NCBI RefSeq assembly: GCF_019649055.1
Contig: NW_026570294.1
Coordinates: 1-64,000, forward strand
Direction: 5' to 3'
From: Paramacrobiotus metropolitanus
Taxonomy: Eukaryota; Tardigrada; Eutardigrada; Parachela; Macrobiotidae
Length of the DNA: 64,000 bases
Below, in pieces: positions 50,244 to 61,700 of the stretch (positions are counted from its first letter, which is position 1; each line of letters begins with the position of its first letter). The translations under genes and the position numbers were made by a program. Under the pieces are notes generated by a model. The model made no database searches. It worked only from the letters and a program-made list of their open reading frames with translations, and was not told where the DNA came from.

Positions 50244-51938
50244 TATTGATTTTCAATCCAGCCCGACCATGACAAAACTATCGTCTTGTTCTTTACTGTA
50301 CACATTTTTCAGAGCAAATCTGTACCTACTAGACCTTCTTTCTGTCCACAACGAAACCTTCGAATAACTACAAAACTATCGTGTAAATGCGGTATGCATC
50401 ATCTGACGGAATCATGCTTCTATGAACGCAGTTCGACCTTGAAATGCCTTGTACCACATAACATCTGAATTAGACGCCTGATGTATACTTTCATATCCGA
50501 AGGTTCACAAAGATTTTTATTTTTATCAGCAAAGACCGTTTGCCGTACATCACATTGTTACAGAACCGGCATAATCGCTGCATAATAATCCCGAAACTGA
50601 CCCCACCCCGCGCGCATCTTTATTAATCATTCTCGACGGGCATAATGAAATGCTAATTTTCCCCCCATCGCAAATCGTTACAATCGCCGAATGCGTGCAG
50701 TAGCGTCCCTTACGACAGTATTTATGGGACTTTATGCGCGTCGATGCTGATCGAGTGATGAAATTTATTCCGTCGCACTTGATATCGAGGGAATCTGAGC
50801 AGAGTGCATGGATATATTATTATGATTATGAGAATGCGGCCATAATGACCTCCTCGACGATGACGCCAGGATTGCGTCCAACCGGGACAACACACACAGA
50901 CGCCTCGGACAGCGAAAATTAACCAAGGAATTTTTAATCAGTCTCCGGAGAAAATAATACTTTCCATACTTTCTACCACGCTTCGCCGCACGCGAAAAAT
51001 ATAGTCATACACGCGCCATCTGCAGAGAAAATTTCTTCAATAACAAAACGCTCAACTTTCTGGTTTTATACAACAAAACGCAGCAACCAGAAATTGCAAC
51101 TTTTATTTTAAATAAAACTTAAAAAAGGTCATCCATCAATAGTTGAATACATTAGTAAAAAGGCGTGTTTGATCTTACAGTTTTGTAATAATTTTCACAT
51201 ATACATACATAAGATTTTTATTCTAAATAAAATCCAACTTTAAAGAAAAAAGGTCACCAAGCAGTCAGCGACAAAGATGCGTTTATTTTACGATTTTATA
51301 ATAATTTGCAGACGTAGATAAAGTGCAGATCTTTGTCATAAAAGAAGAAACACTATCCTTTATTAACATAAGACTTTTCTTATCGGCATAAGAGTCTATT
51401 ACTTTGTATCTTGATGGAGCATGTTTAGACTGTTAACAATTATCGGGGCGAAGTCCGGCGAACAATGTTCGGTGGTATTTATTATTGCAGGAAAGTTGCG
51501 AGAATTAATCGTCTAAACAAATCTCCAGGCACGGCACATGACCGCATTTAAACCACCGCCCTATCGCTGCCGCACTTCCGTCCACCGGCTACTACAGTTG
51601 CGGTGACTCTCAGATCGCTATCAGCCTCGCGTAACGCTCCAAAACAAAGCCACTAGAGTAGACCAAGCCAAGAAACGACCCTCTAAGTAAGTCACGTAGC
51701 CCCGCCAGCTCCGCTGATTAGAAGTGTACGCAGACCAGCGTCCTTTGACAGTTTGTGTAATTTATTCAATAAATAATTCTTGGTGCAAGAGGTCATATAG
51801 TGCCATTGCTCCACAGACGAATTTTTCTAAGGGTACAGTACTTTTACAATTAAAGTTTTGAAGATCAACAATTATCTTGACAAGAACAAAAAACAACGGA
51901 AAACAATGAAACAATCATCCGCAACAGATACACCCCAA
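50244..51938. other. No recognisable gene
   Basis: AT-rich intergenic sequence. Two loosely similar ~110-bp stretches occur at about 51100-51200 and 51215-51320 (both with AATAAAA and AAAAAAGGTCA). The final part is probably 3' sequence of the minus-strand copy 3. Confidence 0.4.
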
Positions 51939-53512
51939 TCACAACAAGAAAAATTCTTCTATACTGTCCTGCTCGGGAATCGTGCCCATAACGCATATCG
52001 CATTCCCGCGCTGTATCTGTATAGACAAACGCTGCCGAAAAAACTCTTTGGCGCGCTTCTGGCCAGTGGCAGAAATTAGGCAGCTTCCAACCTTGTCCAC
52101 AAGTTTCTTAGCGCCACCGCTCCACGGTCCGTGAATCTCAAACGCCGCCGCAACGAAATCGTATCGCGGCATCAGCCAGCTGTGCTTCGACAACTTTCCC
52201 CTTTCGGCTTGCTCCGCAGCGGCTCCAGCGTTCACGGAAGTGCGATCAATATAGGAGGCCGCGAGTGTGTCAACGCAGGTAACATCTACAGCCAGTGGTT
52301 TACCTCTTGCCCATGGTACTAGAGTGATGACGTCCGGCCTTTTGTTATCTTTACCCGACAGGCCCTTTGGCTCCATTTTGGCTGGAAAGCCCGCTGTCTT
52401 AAGGCCCCGGGCGATCTCACCGCTAATACCGTCGTGCCTTGGCAGTCTTCCTGCTGAGCGCTTGCAGCGAAGTCCATGCCGGCCCAGCTCATCAACTTGC
52501 ATGCCGCATACGCAAACGTGAGGAGTAACAATAGGCGCGCCTAACCGTAAAGCGACGCTGATTCGGAAGGCCGTGTTGTCCAGTAGGTTTCCGAGACAGG
52601 CAGCGGGAAGCGCGTGAATCCAGATACCAGATTCGGGTACTGATACAGCTTTGAGATGCGCGACCTGGTCCAGTGATCCACGCGATTGGGTTAATTCCCA
52701 TGCTTTCTGCACGTGACGAAGACTTTCTGTTGGCAGTTCATCGGTCTTCGCTTGCAGTTTCCAGGCGTGTACAACGCAAGTTACATCCGTTGCCGGTAGC
52801 ACTGGGCACAGTCTTGAGATCAGTGGGCGTAAAGAAGAAGCCGAAGCCAAGTAGGCTGAGGGAGCTAGCTCCTCGGTACGTCTGATCCCAAAACCACCCA
52901 GGCGAACAGGCAGGGATGCTTGCAGCCATGTCGGGTAATCCATTTGGACATTAGTTATGCGCTCGACTGCGTCGCGAAACACCTGGTCCAACCTATACAA
53001 CTCTTCCGCGAACATCCATGCAAGTGAAGTACGTAAAGTATGCACAACTTTTGGCACGCCCAGGCAGTTTTTAAGTAAAAATAATGCCTGGTGATTAGGT
53101 ATAAGGAGTAGTCGTGTGCACATTAACTCCAGTTCCTCCATCTTTTTTCCGATCATCGGTACCACTCCTGATGGCAACAGAGGAGATCCCAGTAGATTGA
53201 GCTGGTCAGCACGCACAACAGTCAGATCAGGGAATACGCTGTAAAAGCGCTGAGCGGCCGCTGTCCTTTGGGCTTCCGTTCCACCACAGAGAAACAACTC
53301 GCATTTGGAAATGTTGACTGTGAGACCAATCTTTTGCGCTTCTGTAATCAACAACTGGAAGTTAAACAGGACACTAGACACATCGCCTCCAAGAGTCCCA
53401 TCGTCCATATACCAAGCGTTTAACTTGGTATGTAGCATTCTGACCACGAGTTGGAGGACCAGGCAAAACAATACTGGTGCAAGGGGATCTCCTTGCTGCA
53501 CACCAGACTGAG
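51939..53512 (-). mobile_element. Non-LTR retrotransposon copy 3, diverged and 5'-truncated
   Basis: The minus-strand frame (53501-51939, 520 codons) is intact from the QQGDP RT motif: catalytic WYMDDGTL, the zinc cluster (CVCGMQVDELGRHGLRC) and RPDV...DVTCVD. The truncation point lies just upstream of GVQQGDP near 53512, where unrelated AT-rich sequence begins. It is much more diverged from copies 1 and 2 than they are from each other, so it is a separate subfamily. Confidence 0.8.
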
Positions 53513-53642
53513 AAAAAATTGCAAGATAGACAATTTATTTTTGGTTCTGTCTTTTCTTGTTCGGTCTTTTTATTTCTGTCCTTTTTTTGGCCGAACATCA
53601 ACTCGGGGAGCGCCTTTACCCTTTGCTCTAGAGCGCGCTTTA

Positions 53643-54012
53643 GTTGTTACATCAAATCTGATGTTGCTGACGTGTTAAACCAACACCATTAGACACTGCC
53701 AGAGCGGTCGGCTCTGAGCTCACGTCGGTCGTACGGTTGGACTGCCTGATTGAGCTGCCGAGCCGCTCGTGTGCTGCCGATCTCCATTTATCTACGGTAC
53801 CCGTCTAGTGTTTTTGGCTAGCTACACCAGTAGGCTATACTACTGTAGAGCGGCAGTGGCCAAGGACAATATATAACGGGTATAGAGCGCGCTTCTATTG
53901 TTCTCGATAAGCCCACCTTAGCGGTTTAGCCAAGAACACTAGACGGGTACCGTAGGTATCTAGTGGTCTTGGTTTAGCACGTTAGCACCATCAGATCTGA
54001 TGCTACTGGCGT
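53643..54012. repeat. Imperfect foldback (inverted) repeat
   Basis: 53643-53695 and 53791-53822 together match the reverse complement of 53930-54012; shared blocks include TACGGTACCCGTCTAGTG. The left arm has about 95 bp inserted. The motif TATACTACTGTAGA recurs at 53835, 54025 and 54043. It is probably a MITE or foldback transposon. No gene. Confidence 0.65.
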
Positions 54013-54092
54013 AGCCTGGCGTCGCTATACTACTGTAGACTATACTACTGTAGAGCGGCACTGCCTTGGCTAAACGCCTGCTGTGTGCACGT

Positions 54093-54589
54093 TAGAGCCC
54101 TGCGCGAGCGCCGAGCCTCGGCTCGGCTCGCGAGCCGAACGAGCGAGCTTTTACCACTACTGGCGCGAGCCGAGTCGAGCCGAACGGTCGTTTATCGATG
54201 GCGAGCGAGCCGAGCGAGCGGCAGTCAGAGGTCACGAGCGAGTTGAGCAGTGCTTTCTGTCCCATACTATTTTTTATATAATTTCTATCAATATTCTTGC
54301 AAAAATGCGCGTTGGCTTCGCGCTTCGCGCAAAATAAACTTGCTGAAATTCATGCAAAGGTGCTGTGAAAACGAAACCGAAGCACGTTTTTTGCAATAAA
54401 TCTGCATATACTAGTAACTTTGCTCGCGAGCGGTCTGAGCAGAAAAATTTGAAAATGTCTACCAGCCGAGCGATCCGAGCAATAAAAAATCTTGAAACGA
54501 GCCGAGCGAGCGAGCTGAGAAAAATTTTGCAATAGTTAAAATGACACGAGCGAGCGTGAGCCAAACATCTGACGCTCGCGCAGGTCTCT
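54093..54589. mobile_element. GAGC-rich MITE-like element
   Basis: Ends are inverted: TAGAGCCCTGCGCGAGCG at the left and, reverse-complemented, TAGAGACCTGCGCGAGCG at the right. The interior is dominated by (GAGC)-type runs at both ends around an AT-rich middle. No clear target duplication. A hAT-like affiliation is possible but weak. Confidence 0.5.
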
Positions 54590-55239
54590 ACTCTGTAATT
54601 TCTATCGCATTGACAAATTCAAATTCGCGGGTTGCGCCATACTCCATACTACGGCGCGCCGCACTATTCACGCTCTAAATGCATTTGGCATGATTGATAC
54701 ACGCCAAATATTACCTCAATTGCAAAATGTTAACTGTTTTCCGTTAAAATTGCCCTAAATATTGAGTGGAGTAAATTTTTCTAAGCAGACATAGTGTAGT
54801 AGTGACAATCGTTCATAGCGCAAACTTCGCGCTAAATACCAGCTATATGTATCTTTACGTTGGAATTTGGAAATTACGGACCAGCTTGTACAGAGGCGTG
54901 TGTCTCTGCGCCAGACAGACACACCGACGGCAGCTGTATCACGTGCCGGGTCCGTTTCCTTTCTCCACGGCTCACGTTTCGAATTACACACGAAACCGGC
55001 ACTGACCGCGCCCGTCAAAAGAAACGAGATTTTGCAACTCTTTTAACCACGCGGGCACGGATTTCGAAGAGTCAGATTTATTCTCCGCACTCTTGTAGCG
55101 GTACATGATGCGAAGATTACATGTGGTGTTATGGGTACCGGTTGGAGGATCACTCTGAGCATTGATAAATTTTGTTGGAATAAATCATGATAATCCGCTG
55201 GATAAACGTGTATTTGTAGTTGCCTTATCAGCCCGGCCA
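54590..55239. other. No recognisable gene
   Basis: Short frames of fewer than 90 codons with no domains; nothing structural stands out. Confidence 0.4.
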
Positions 55240-55850
55240 CTGATTGATTGATTGATTGATTGATTGTTTATTGAGTAGCCAAGCCGGGTACATTTCGGCA
55301 TTATCACATATCCTTATTCACGAAGAACATCAAATATGCTATGGCTAGTCAAGTCACCACACTCCGTTAAAGAACAGTAATACGTACACTACAGATGTAA
55401 CACGTCACAGAATTGCCGTAGCTTAAACGGGCATAAAGCGCGCCATGCACAAGGCACAGAGCCACGGAACAACAAGATCAGTATCACTCTAAATCGCATC
55501 CGTATCAAAGTTCAGTCAGAGAGGGCCCTTCGTACGTCCACCGGGTCCAACACACCGTTGGCGTACAATTCCGATTCGAAGTGGTGAGTTGATCCAAGTA
55601 GAATCCGTATTAACCACAGGCATCGAAGAAACGTACACGCCACTCCGTACGGTCAGCGCTGGTGCTGACTAACCACTTCGCACACAGGCCTGACGGGCCG
55701 TGCACTCGCAGCCTGAACTCAGTGGTCACCCATCTAAGTCCAAACCGCGCTCGATGTAGACTATCTTTCAAAACCCGAAGGCTTATCCATTTAGCTACAC
55801 GGAGTGTGGCTAAACTCGCCGACAAAACACGCGACATGTCCGTTATACCT
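55240..55850 (-). repeat. (ATTG)n tract and possible LINE 3' tail
   Basis: About six TGAT units at 55240-55265 are followed by TTTATTGAGTAGCC. Read on the minus strand this is an AATAAA-containing end followed by (CAAT)n, a common end for truncated LINEs. No reverse transcriptase motif was found, so the assignment is weak. Confidence 0.35.
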
Positions 55851-57412
55851 GTTGGTGTTCTAATCTGCCTTGTTGTACGTGCGTTTAAGTTTATTTATTG
55901 TCTTATGCAGCGGGACAGACGTTGTTGTCCTCTTATTGCCGACACACCAGGCGGCAGTATATGACTCATCTGCGCCGACGGTGTCCCGAAGAGTTCGCTT
56001 TACCAGTATTTCAACGGTAAGAAAAAAAACTTTTACCAGTTTAAAAGAATAAGACAGAATATGATCAGCATAAAAAACAGCAGTATTTTCAGTAAAAATA
56101 TAACTGTCATGCAAACTTAGTTTATCAAATAGCAGTTTAGTTCTGCTTTTTTGCAGCAAACTTTACACAGTATTGTGTTATTGTATGTGTTTTAAAGTTT
56201 CATTTATATTTTACTGTTAAGCAGAAATTCAATTTACAATATCTTTGTTAGCGCTAAAAAAACTGCCATTTGAGCTGAATTTAGCCTAATGCCAGTTTAT
56301 TTTTTTTGTTATTTAATACAGTATGTTCATTTTTATTATTGTAAATATTAATATATATATAAATATTTTTATGCTAGACAGAAATTCGATTTACAAAAGT
56401 GTTGTTAACGGCGGATTTAAAAACGATGTTTTTCTTTTAGTAAGTAAGATTTTATCAGATGGCGCTGGCTAAGCGCGCATCGTCCATCGACAGCGGAACA
56501 AAAGCAAACCCGGATGAAGGCTTTAATGCCGAAATCTGACACACACCGCGCCTTGCGCGCCAGCCAAAAAACCAACTGGCCTCTGTAGGCAGCGCAGCTG
56601 CGTACAGAGCCGTCAAAATGCATGAAAATGCCCAGACAGGAAAAAAACCAAAACCAACCAATGACAGAAGGGCTGAATCATAAGCCCGCCCTGACAATTT
56701 ATCGGTTTTAAACTGTATCAGGATCCAGAACGAATGCTTTTTCTGAAGACGATTTAGCGTTAATCGAGTTTGATAACTTCCCATGTGAGTCAGCGGGCAG
56801 TCGCTATAAAGCACACGGGGCAATAAATCTGGAGTAAATTTGGAATTATGTTGCACTTGTTTTGTCGTGAGCCATTGGAGTCATCTCAAGCCTGAAAGGA
56901 ATCAGTCAAGTGATGAAATAATGCAAGTTGCCTGTTGTCTTTATTTACCCAAACGCACCATGTTTCACTGGCGCTTTTGTTATGCATCCCGCGAAACGGA
57001 AACCTAATGGTCGTTGTTTTAGAAAGATGCTGCACAGTTTGCGCCAGGCTGTGTACAGACTGTATACAGAGATGGCGGTAATTGTGTTTTTGACCAACCG
57101 GAAATGAGTCGAATCTTAAGCTACCGGACAGTGACCTTCGCGGTTGTACACATGAAACTTTGATGGCGGAGTTATACTGCAAATGCTGTTAAGTCAAGTA
57201 CATATTTTGCCCACTGAAGAATGCATTTGCGGATCTGTGATAATTAATTATTATAATTTTTTCTTACGGTATGACATGTGTGAGTGCATTGCACGGTATG
57301 GCATAACAGACATTAACAGTGCATTATTGCACATTATCGACGATCAAAAGTTTACTGTATCGTCGACTCAAGCTGGCACCATTTTTTACACTGCTGCCAA
57401 ATCCATGCTATA
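55851..57412. other. No recognisable gene
   Basis: AT-rich non-coding sequence. ACAGAAATTC(A/G)ATTTACAA occurs twice (about 56223 and 56380), a minor repeat. Confidence 0.4.
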
Positions 57413-57445
57413 CGGTGCACGTGTGTAGACTACACACGTGCACCG
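57413..57445. repeat. 33-bp near-perfect palindrome
   Basis: CGGTGCACGTGTGTAG (57413-57428), one A, then its exact reverse complement (57430-57445). It contains the E-box-like CACGTG twice. It would extrude as a cruciform or bind a dimeric factor. Confidence 0.75.
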
Positions 57446-57484
57446 TGCAGGGGTGCACTGAAGTGCTTTAACAATATCACACAT

Positions 57485-57896
57485 TCAGCCCGGGCGGTTG
57501 AAAGCGAATTCCGTCAAAAAAACGACTGACTGTATTGTTTTCATAATTTTAAATTACTGGTGAGTTTTCATAATTTTAGTAAAAAACTGACACCCGAAAT
57601 TTTTGGGGATTCCTCCAGATCAACCCATTTCTCCCGTGCTCAAGGGGGAATGCCACAGAATTTTAAGTGTCGTTTGGGCGACCGCTCGTGGTCGTGGATC
57701 TAGGGGATGTAAATTTAAAAAATCGGCCTTAACCGTTTTGTTCAGAATTGTGCGACGAATCCAACGTTGTATTCAAAGAATCACCAGAAAAAAACTTTAG
57801 GAGGAAGTCATTTTTGAAAAATTTAACGGGGTTCTCGATACGGGCCTGATAGTAGGCAGTATTTTGGCAACAGTCGCTATCAACCGCCCGGGTTGA
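57485..57896. mobile_element. 412-bp MITE
   Basis: The ends share about 25 bp of inverted repeat with a core CCCGGGCGGTTGA(A/T)AGCGA. The interior has no coding potential. It ends 1-2 bp before the Gypsy LTR start, so one element may have inserted at the edge of the other. Confidence 0.6.
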
Positions 57897-57897
57897 T

Positions 57898-58535
57898 TGT
57901 GTAACGCCGCGCTTCTCTGTGCACGTGTACTTGTATACATACAGTACATATGTGTCCACATAATACCCGGAAGTGGATCGATACCGATTACATATGTGCA
58001 CCGCATCGATTACGTCTTCAAGGGCGCTATCCCGCATATCCGCATATCCGCATGCATATTCCCTTATCTAATTAGGCCTAAGTGCCGATGTGAGAACTGT
58101 GTCATTAACCGTCACTTAGTGTGTATGTTGTATATGTACTCTGTACATGAGTTACTACCGTCTTAATGGAAACTGGGTGTGTTTGTGCAAGTGTTGGCAT
58201 TTTATGACTTTCCATTTTATCCTGTGTGTAGAATCGTGGATTTTCTCTTATAAGTCTAATGCTTTTCTCAGTTGTGAAGTCAGTAGTGTTTTTCTCAAGT
58301 TTTGCTTTGGATGTGAGTTTAGCATAATTCAATCTTTCTTGTTATTTGTTGTGTGAGTAAAGCTACAAAAACACCGTTGTCGCCGCGCTGTCTAAGTGTA
58401 CACGGTACACTGTAGATAGGATAGTTAGACACAGTAATCATCGAACGATCTTTATTCTCCCATTTGCCTGCACGGATAAACGTTATCCTGCAGTTAGCAG
58501 TTACACACAGTATCCACCACGTGTAAAGTCTTACA
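57898..58535 (+). repeat. 5' LTR of Gypsy-type element (boundaries inferred)
   Basis: The proposed LTR begins TGTGTAACG and ends CTTACA, with the primer-binding site one base later. The second LTR lies beyond the window, so the left border is inferred from TG...CA ends and the adjoining MITE. Confidence 0.5.
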
Positions 58536-58536
58536 C

Positions 58537-58549
58537 TGGTGCCGAAACC
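58537..58549 (+). promoter_or_regulatory. tRNA primer-binding site
   Basis: TGGTGCCGAAACC begins with TGG, complementary to a tRNA CCA end, and follows the LTR by one base. Confidence 0.65.
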
Positions 58550-58754
58550 TGTCTGCGGAGGCGGAGGAGCTTTGTCGTTTGGAATACGGTCATTAACTCT
58601 GCAGTTGGACATTGACCTTTATCGATCTGTGGTGGATATTATCAGATTCAGAATAATCAGTGGTTGATTATTCGTGTGTTGCTTTGGGAATTACTTGTGT
58701 TAACTACGGCGACTGAAGTATAGATTTGTTGGAGTGTACACGGTAGCTCGCAAC

Positions 58755-61700
58755 ATGTCTAACCCGGGAGACGACGCTAATAAATCGACCGGCAGCCAAG
58801 TGCAGCCGCACTCCAACACCGCTATTCCTACCAAGGCGGATGCAACTGGCAAATCCATCGTGTTGGATTCACGCGCCCTGGCTGAGGAATTCACCTCCAT
58901 TCAAGCAACCGGTGACACCAAGCCACCCCTGTTCCGTGGACGCGCGGGAGAGGACGTGGAGGGATGGGTGCGGCGCTTCCGCACCGTGGTTACCGCGTTA
59001 GAGTGGAAGGAGAGTAAGGTGTTACGCCAAATTCCGGTCTACTTAGACGGATTTGCTGCCACTTGGTACAACAAGGTCAGTGACGGTGGTAAAAAGTTAC
59101 CTTACGCAACTTCCGAGGAGTTATTGAAGGCAATCATCGGCCGGTTTCAAACTGAAGATTATCGTAATCAGCTTAAGGTCAAGCTGCGTTTACGTAAGAT
59201 GAAGCGCGATGAGGCATTGGAAGATTATTTTAATGATGTCATGACCTTGTGTGACAAGATTAATGCCGATATGGATGATGACGACGTCATTGAGAAGCTG
59301 AAAGCCGGGTTACTGCCGGAGTATCTCAGCAGACTGGCAATGACGCAAGCAGATACGCCCATGGAATTCCTCTCGGACATGCAGAAGGTGTCGGATTCCC
59401 TGCGCTTGGAGTCGAAGAATCGAGCGACGGAGTGGACGACGGTGGAGAGGAAGAACGGCAACCGGCCGTGGAACAATAATTATGGGAAAGGTCAGTATGG
59501 CGGCAATAGCGGCAACGGGAAGCCGTTTATGCGAAAGGTCACCAATGCCGGTACAGCGGCCGGTAACGGGGGACCTAAGCCTACTGACAGGCCGGTTAGG
59601 CGCTGCTACAACTGCAACGGAACGGATCACATTCAACGGGATTGCCCGAAGAATAAGGTCACACAGCAGCCACGGAATACGACCGGAGCAGGTGCGCAGC
59701 AGGCGCGCAGTCTGTTGACCTTAGGCGATGGAGGCCATGCACCGGCCGCTCCCAGTCTGCAGCTGGGAATGGCATTGGATGTGGGTGCAACAGGGAGTGG
59801 AGGAGAACCAACCCTGGAGGGTGGCGTCGTTGGAGGGACGGCCACTGGTGCCGGTGGGGAGGCCGGCTTAACTTGGTATACTTTTGGCCTTGGATCATCG
59901 TCGGATGCAGACCAGTCATGGAGGATGATGCGGTCAGGAGCACGCTCGAACGGAAGAGAGCGAGTAGTGCGCCACAGCCGAGATGCAGCTGTGGAGGGAT
60001 ACCGTGGTGATGCGGCATACACCCGGTACCTTTTGGAATCACAACGGAAGTACCGATTGAGCTGCGTTGCAGCTATTCGCCCAGCCAACCGGGCTGGTGT
60101 TATGGCGTATGCTGTTGAGCATGACGGCGCAATTGAAGTGCGCACACGGATGTCCCCGAGGGAGTTCCGAAGCATGTGCAGACGAGGGCTCCTGGGCTTC
60201 GATGCCCACACCTCCCAAGAAGCTACGCGCCTGGAGACGGCGCAGCAGCGACGCTGGGCGCGGGAGCGCCGCAGCCGGAGCCAGTCTACTGAGGAAAGAT
60301 GGGAACGGAGCCCATCTCGTGATCGGAGGGAGCGACGTTCGGTAAGCATGGCCAGCTTGCGCACGGAACGCGCCCGGTCACACTCGACGGTACGGATTGA
60401 GACACCATGGGAAGCGGTCCGCCGGATGCAGCAGGAGTGCGCAGCGCGAGCGGAGCCGGCATGCCATGAAAGTTACCGGCCTGAGCCGCAGCCGGAGGAA
60501 GAGTACGCACGATGCGGAAAGGAAGGATGCATCGAGCATCATGGAGGAGACCATCGGACGCAGGCACTGCGGCGCGCGATGGCGTCAATGGAGACTCAGT
60601 ATCCCGAGTCACCGCCTCCATACTACACACCAAACTACAGTCCGCAGAGTCCAGACCCCGAACCATCGGATGGAGGATCGGTCGGCACGACTGGAGAGGT
60701 GACGTACCCGTTGTTTGATGAAGAGACGTCTGGATGGCGCGAGCCGGTGTCCGCGTCTGGACGGATGGAGCGAAGCGAGGTTCACATACCGGTACACCAG
60801 TACCGCGTCATGCGAGCGGTGCCACCACCGCTGATGAAGTTGTCCGCCATGGTGAAGGATTTGCCTAAGGCATACCTCTCGCCACTGGATATCGGAGGGA
60901 CGGTTCCCCTCATGGATATTAAGATTTGTGGCCGTCTTGCCACCGCGTTGATAGACTGTGGAGCGAGCCTATCAATCGTGAACCAGAGCTTCATACGCGG
61001 ATTAGGAATGGTAATGAAGCCATTCGTTACCGATGTGGTTGTCGCTGACAACCGGACGGTCCGGACGTCAGGACAGATCACCCTGAACGTGGATATGGAT
61101 GGAATCCATGGAGACATCCCGTTCGTTGTTTTCGACAATTTTGGGGCGGGGAAATATGACTGTGTCATTGGCTGCAACGTACTTCAACAGCCCGGCATCC
61201 TGGTGGACGTAGGCAACCGGCGCCTGTTGTCAGCGGCCGACTACCTGTTGCTGTCGGATGCCACAGGTAAGCCTCTATGTGAGAGTAATAGAGCTGCCCC
61301 CGTAGAGCCCCGGGCTGCACAGCCCATGGTAAGTAACCTTATGATTACACTGCTCGGTCAGTCGACGTGTGCCGGCGTAGTCCAGCACCACAGGTTACTG
61401 TCTTTGCATCATGAGGACGGTTCCGAGATGGATCTTACCGGTTGGGACTTCGAGTGGCCTCGGATTCCCGTCGAAGAATTCGATATTGGCGATGCCAACA
61501 CACAGGACGGTGTGCCGCAGATGCGGGCACTCCTCGAGGAGTTCTCGGACCTATTCCATACAGAAGGACGTCCACTCGGACAGGCCCGAGTTACCCCATT
61601 CAAGATTGAGTTGCTCCCGGATACCAAGCCAATATTCCGGAACCAATACAGGCGCGCCCCGCGTGAAGTGGCGGAAGTGGAGCGGCAGGTTCAGGGGATG

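Noticed and set aside
59225-60718. Several 70-240-codon frames in other phases inside 59.2-60.7 kb
   Set aside because: They lie in other frames or on the opposite strand of the continuous Gag-Pol frame and have no recognisable domain.
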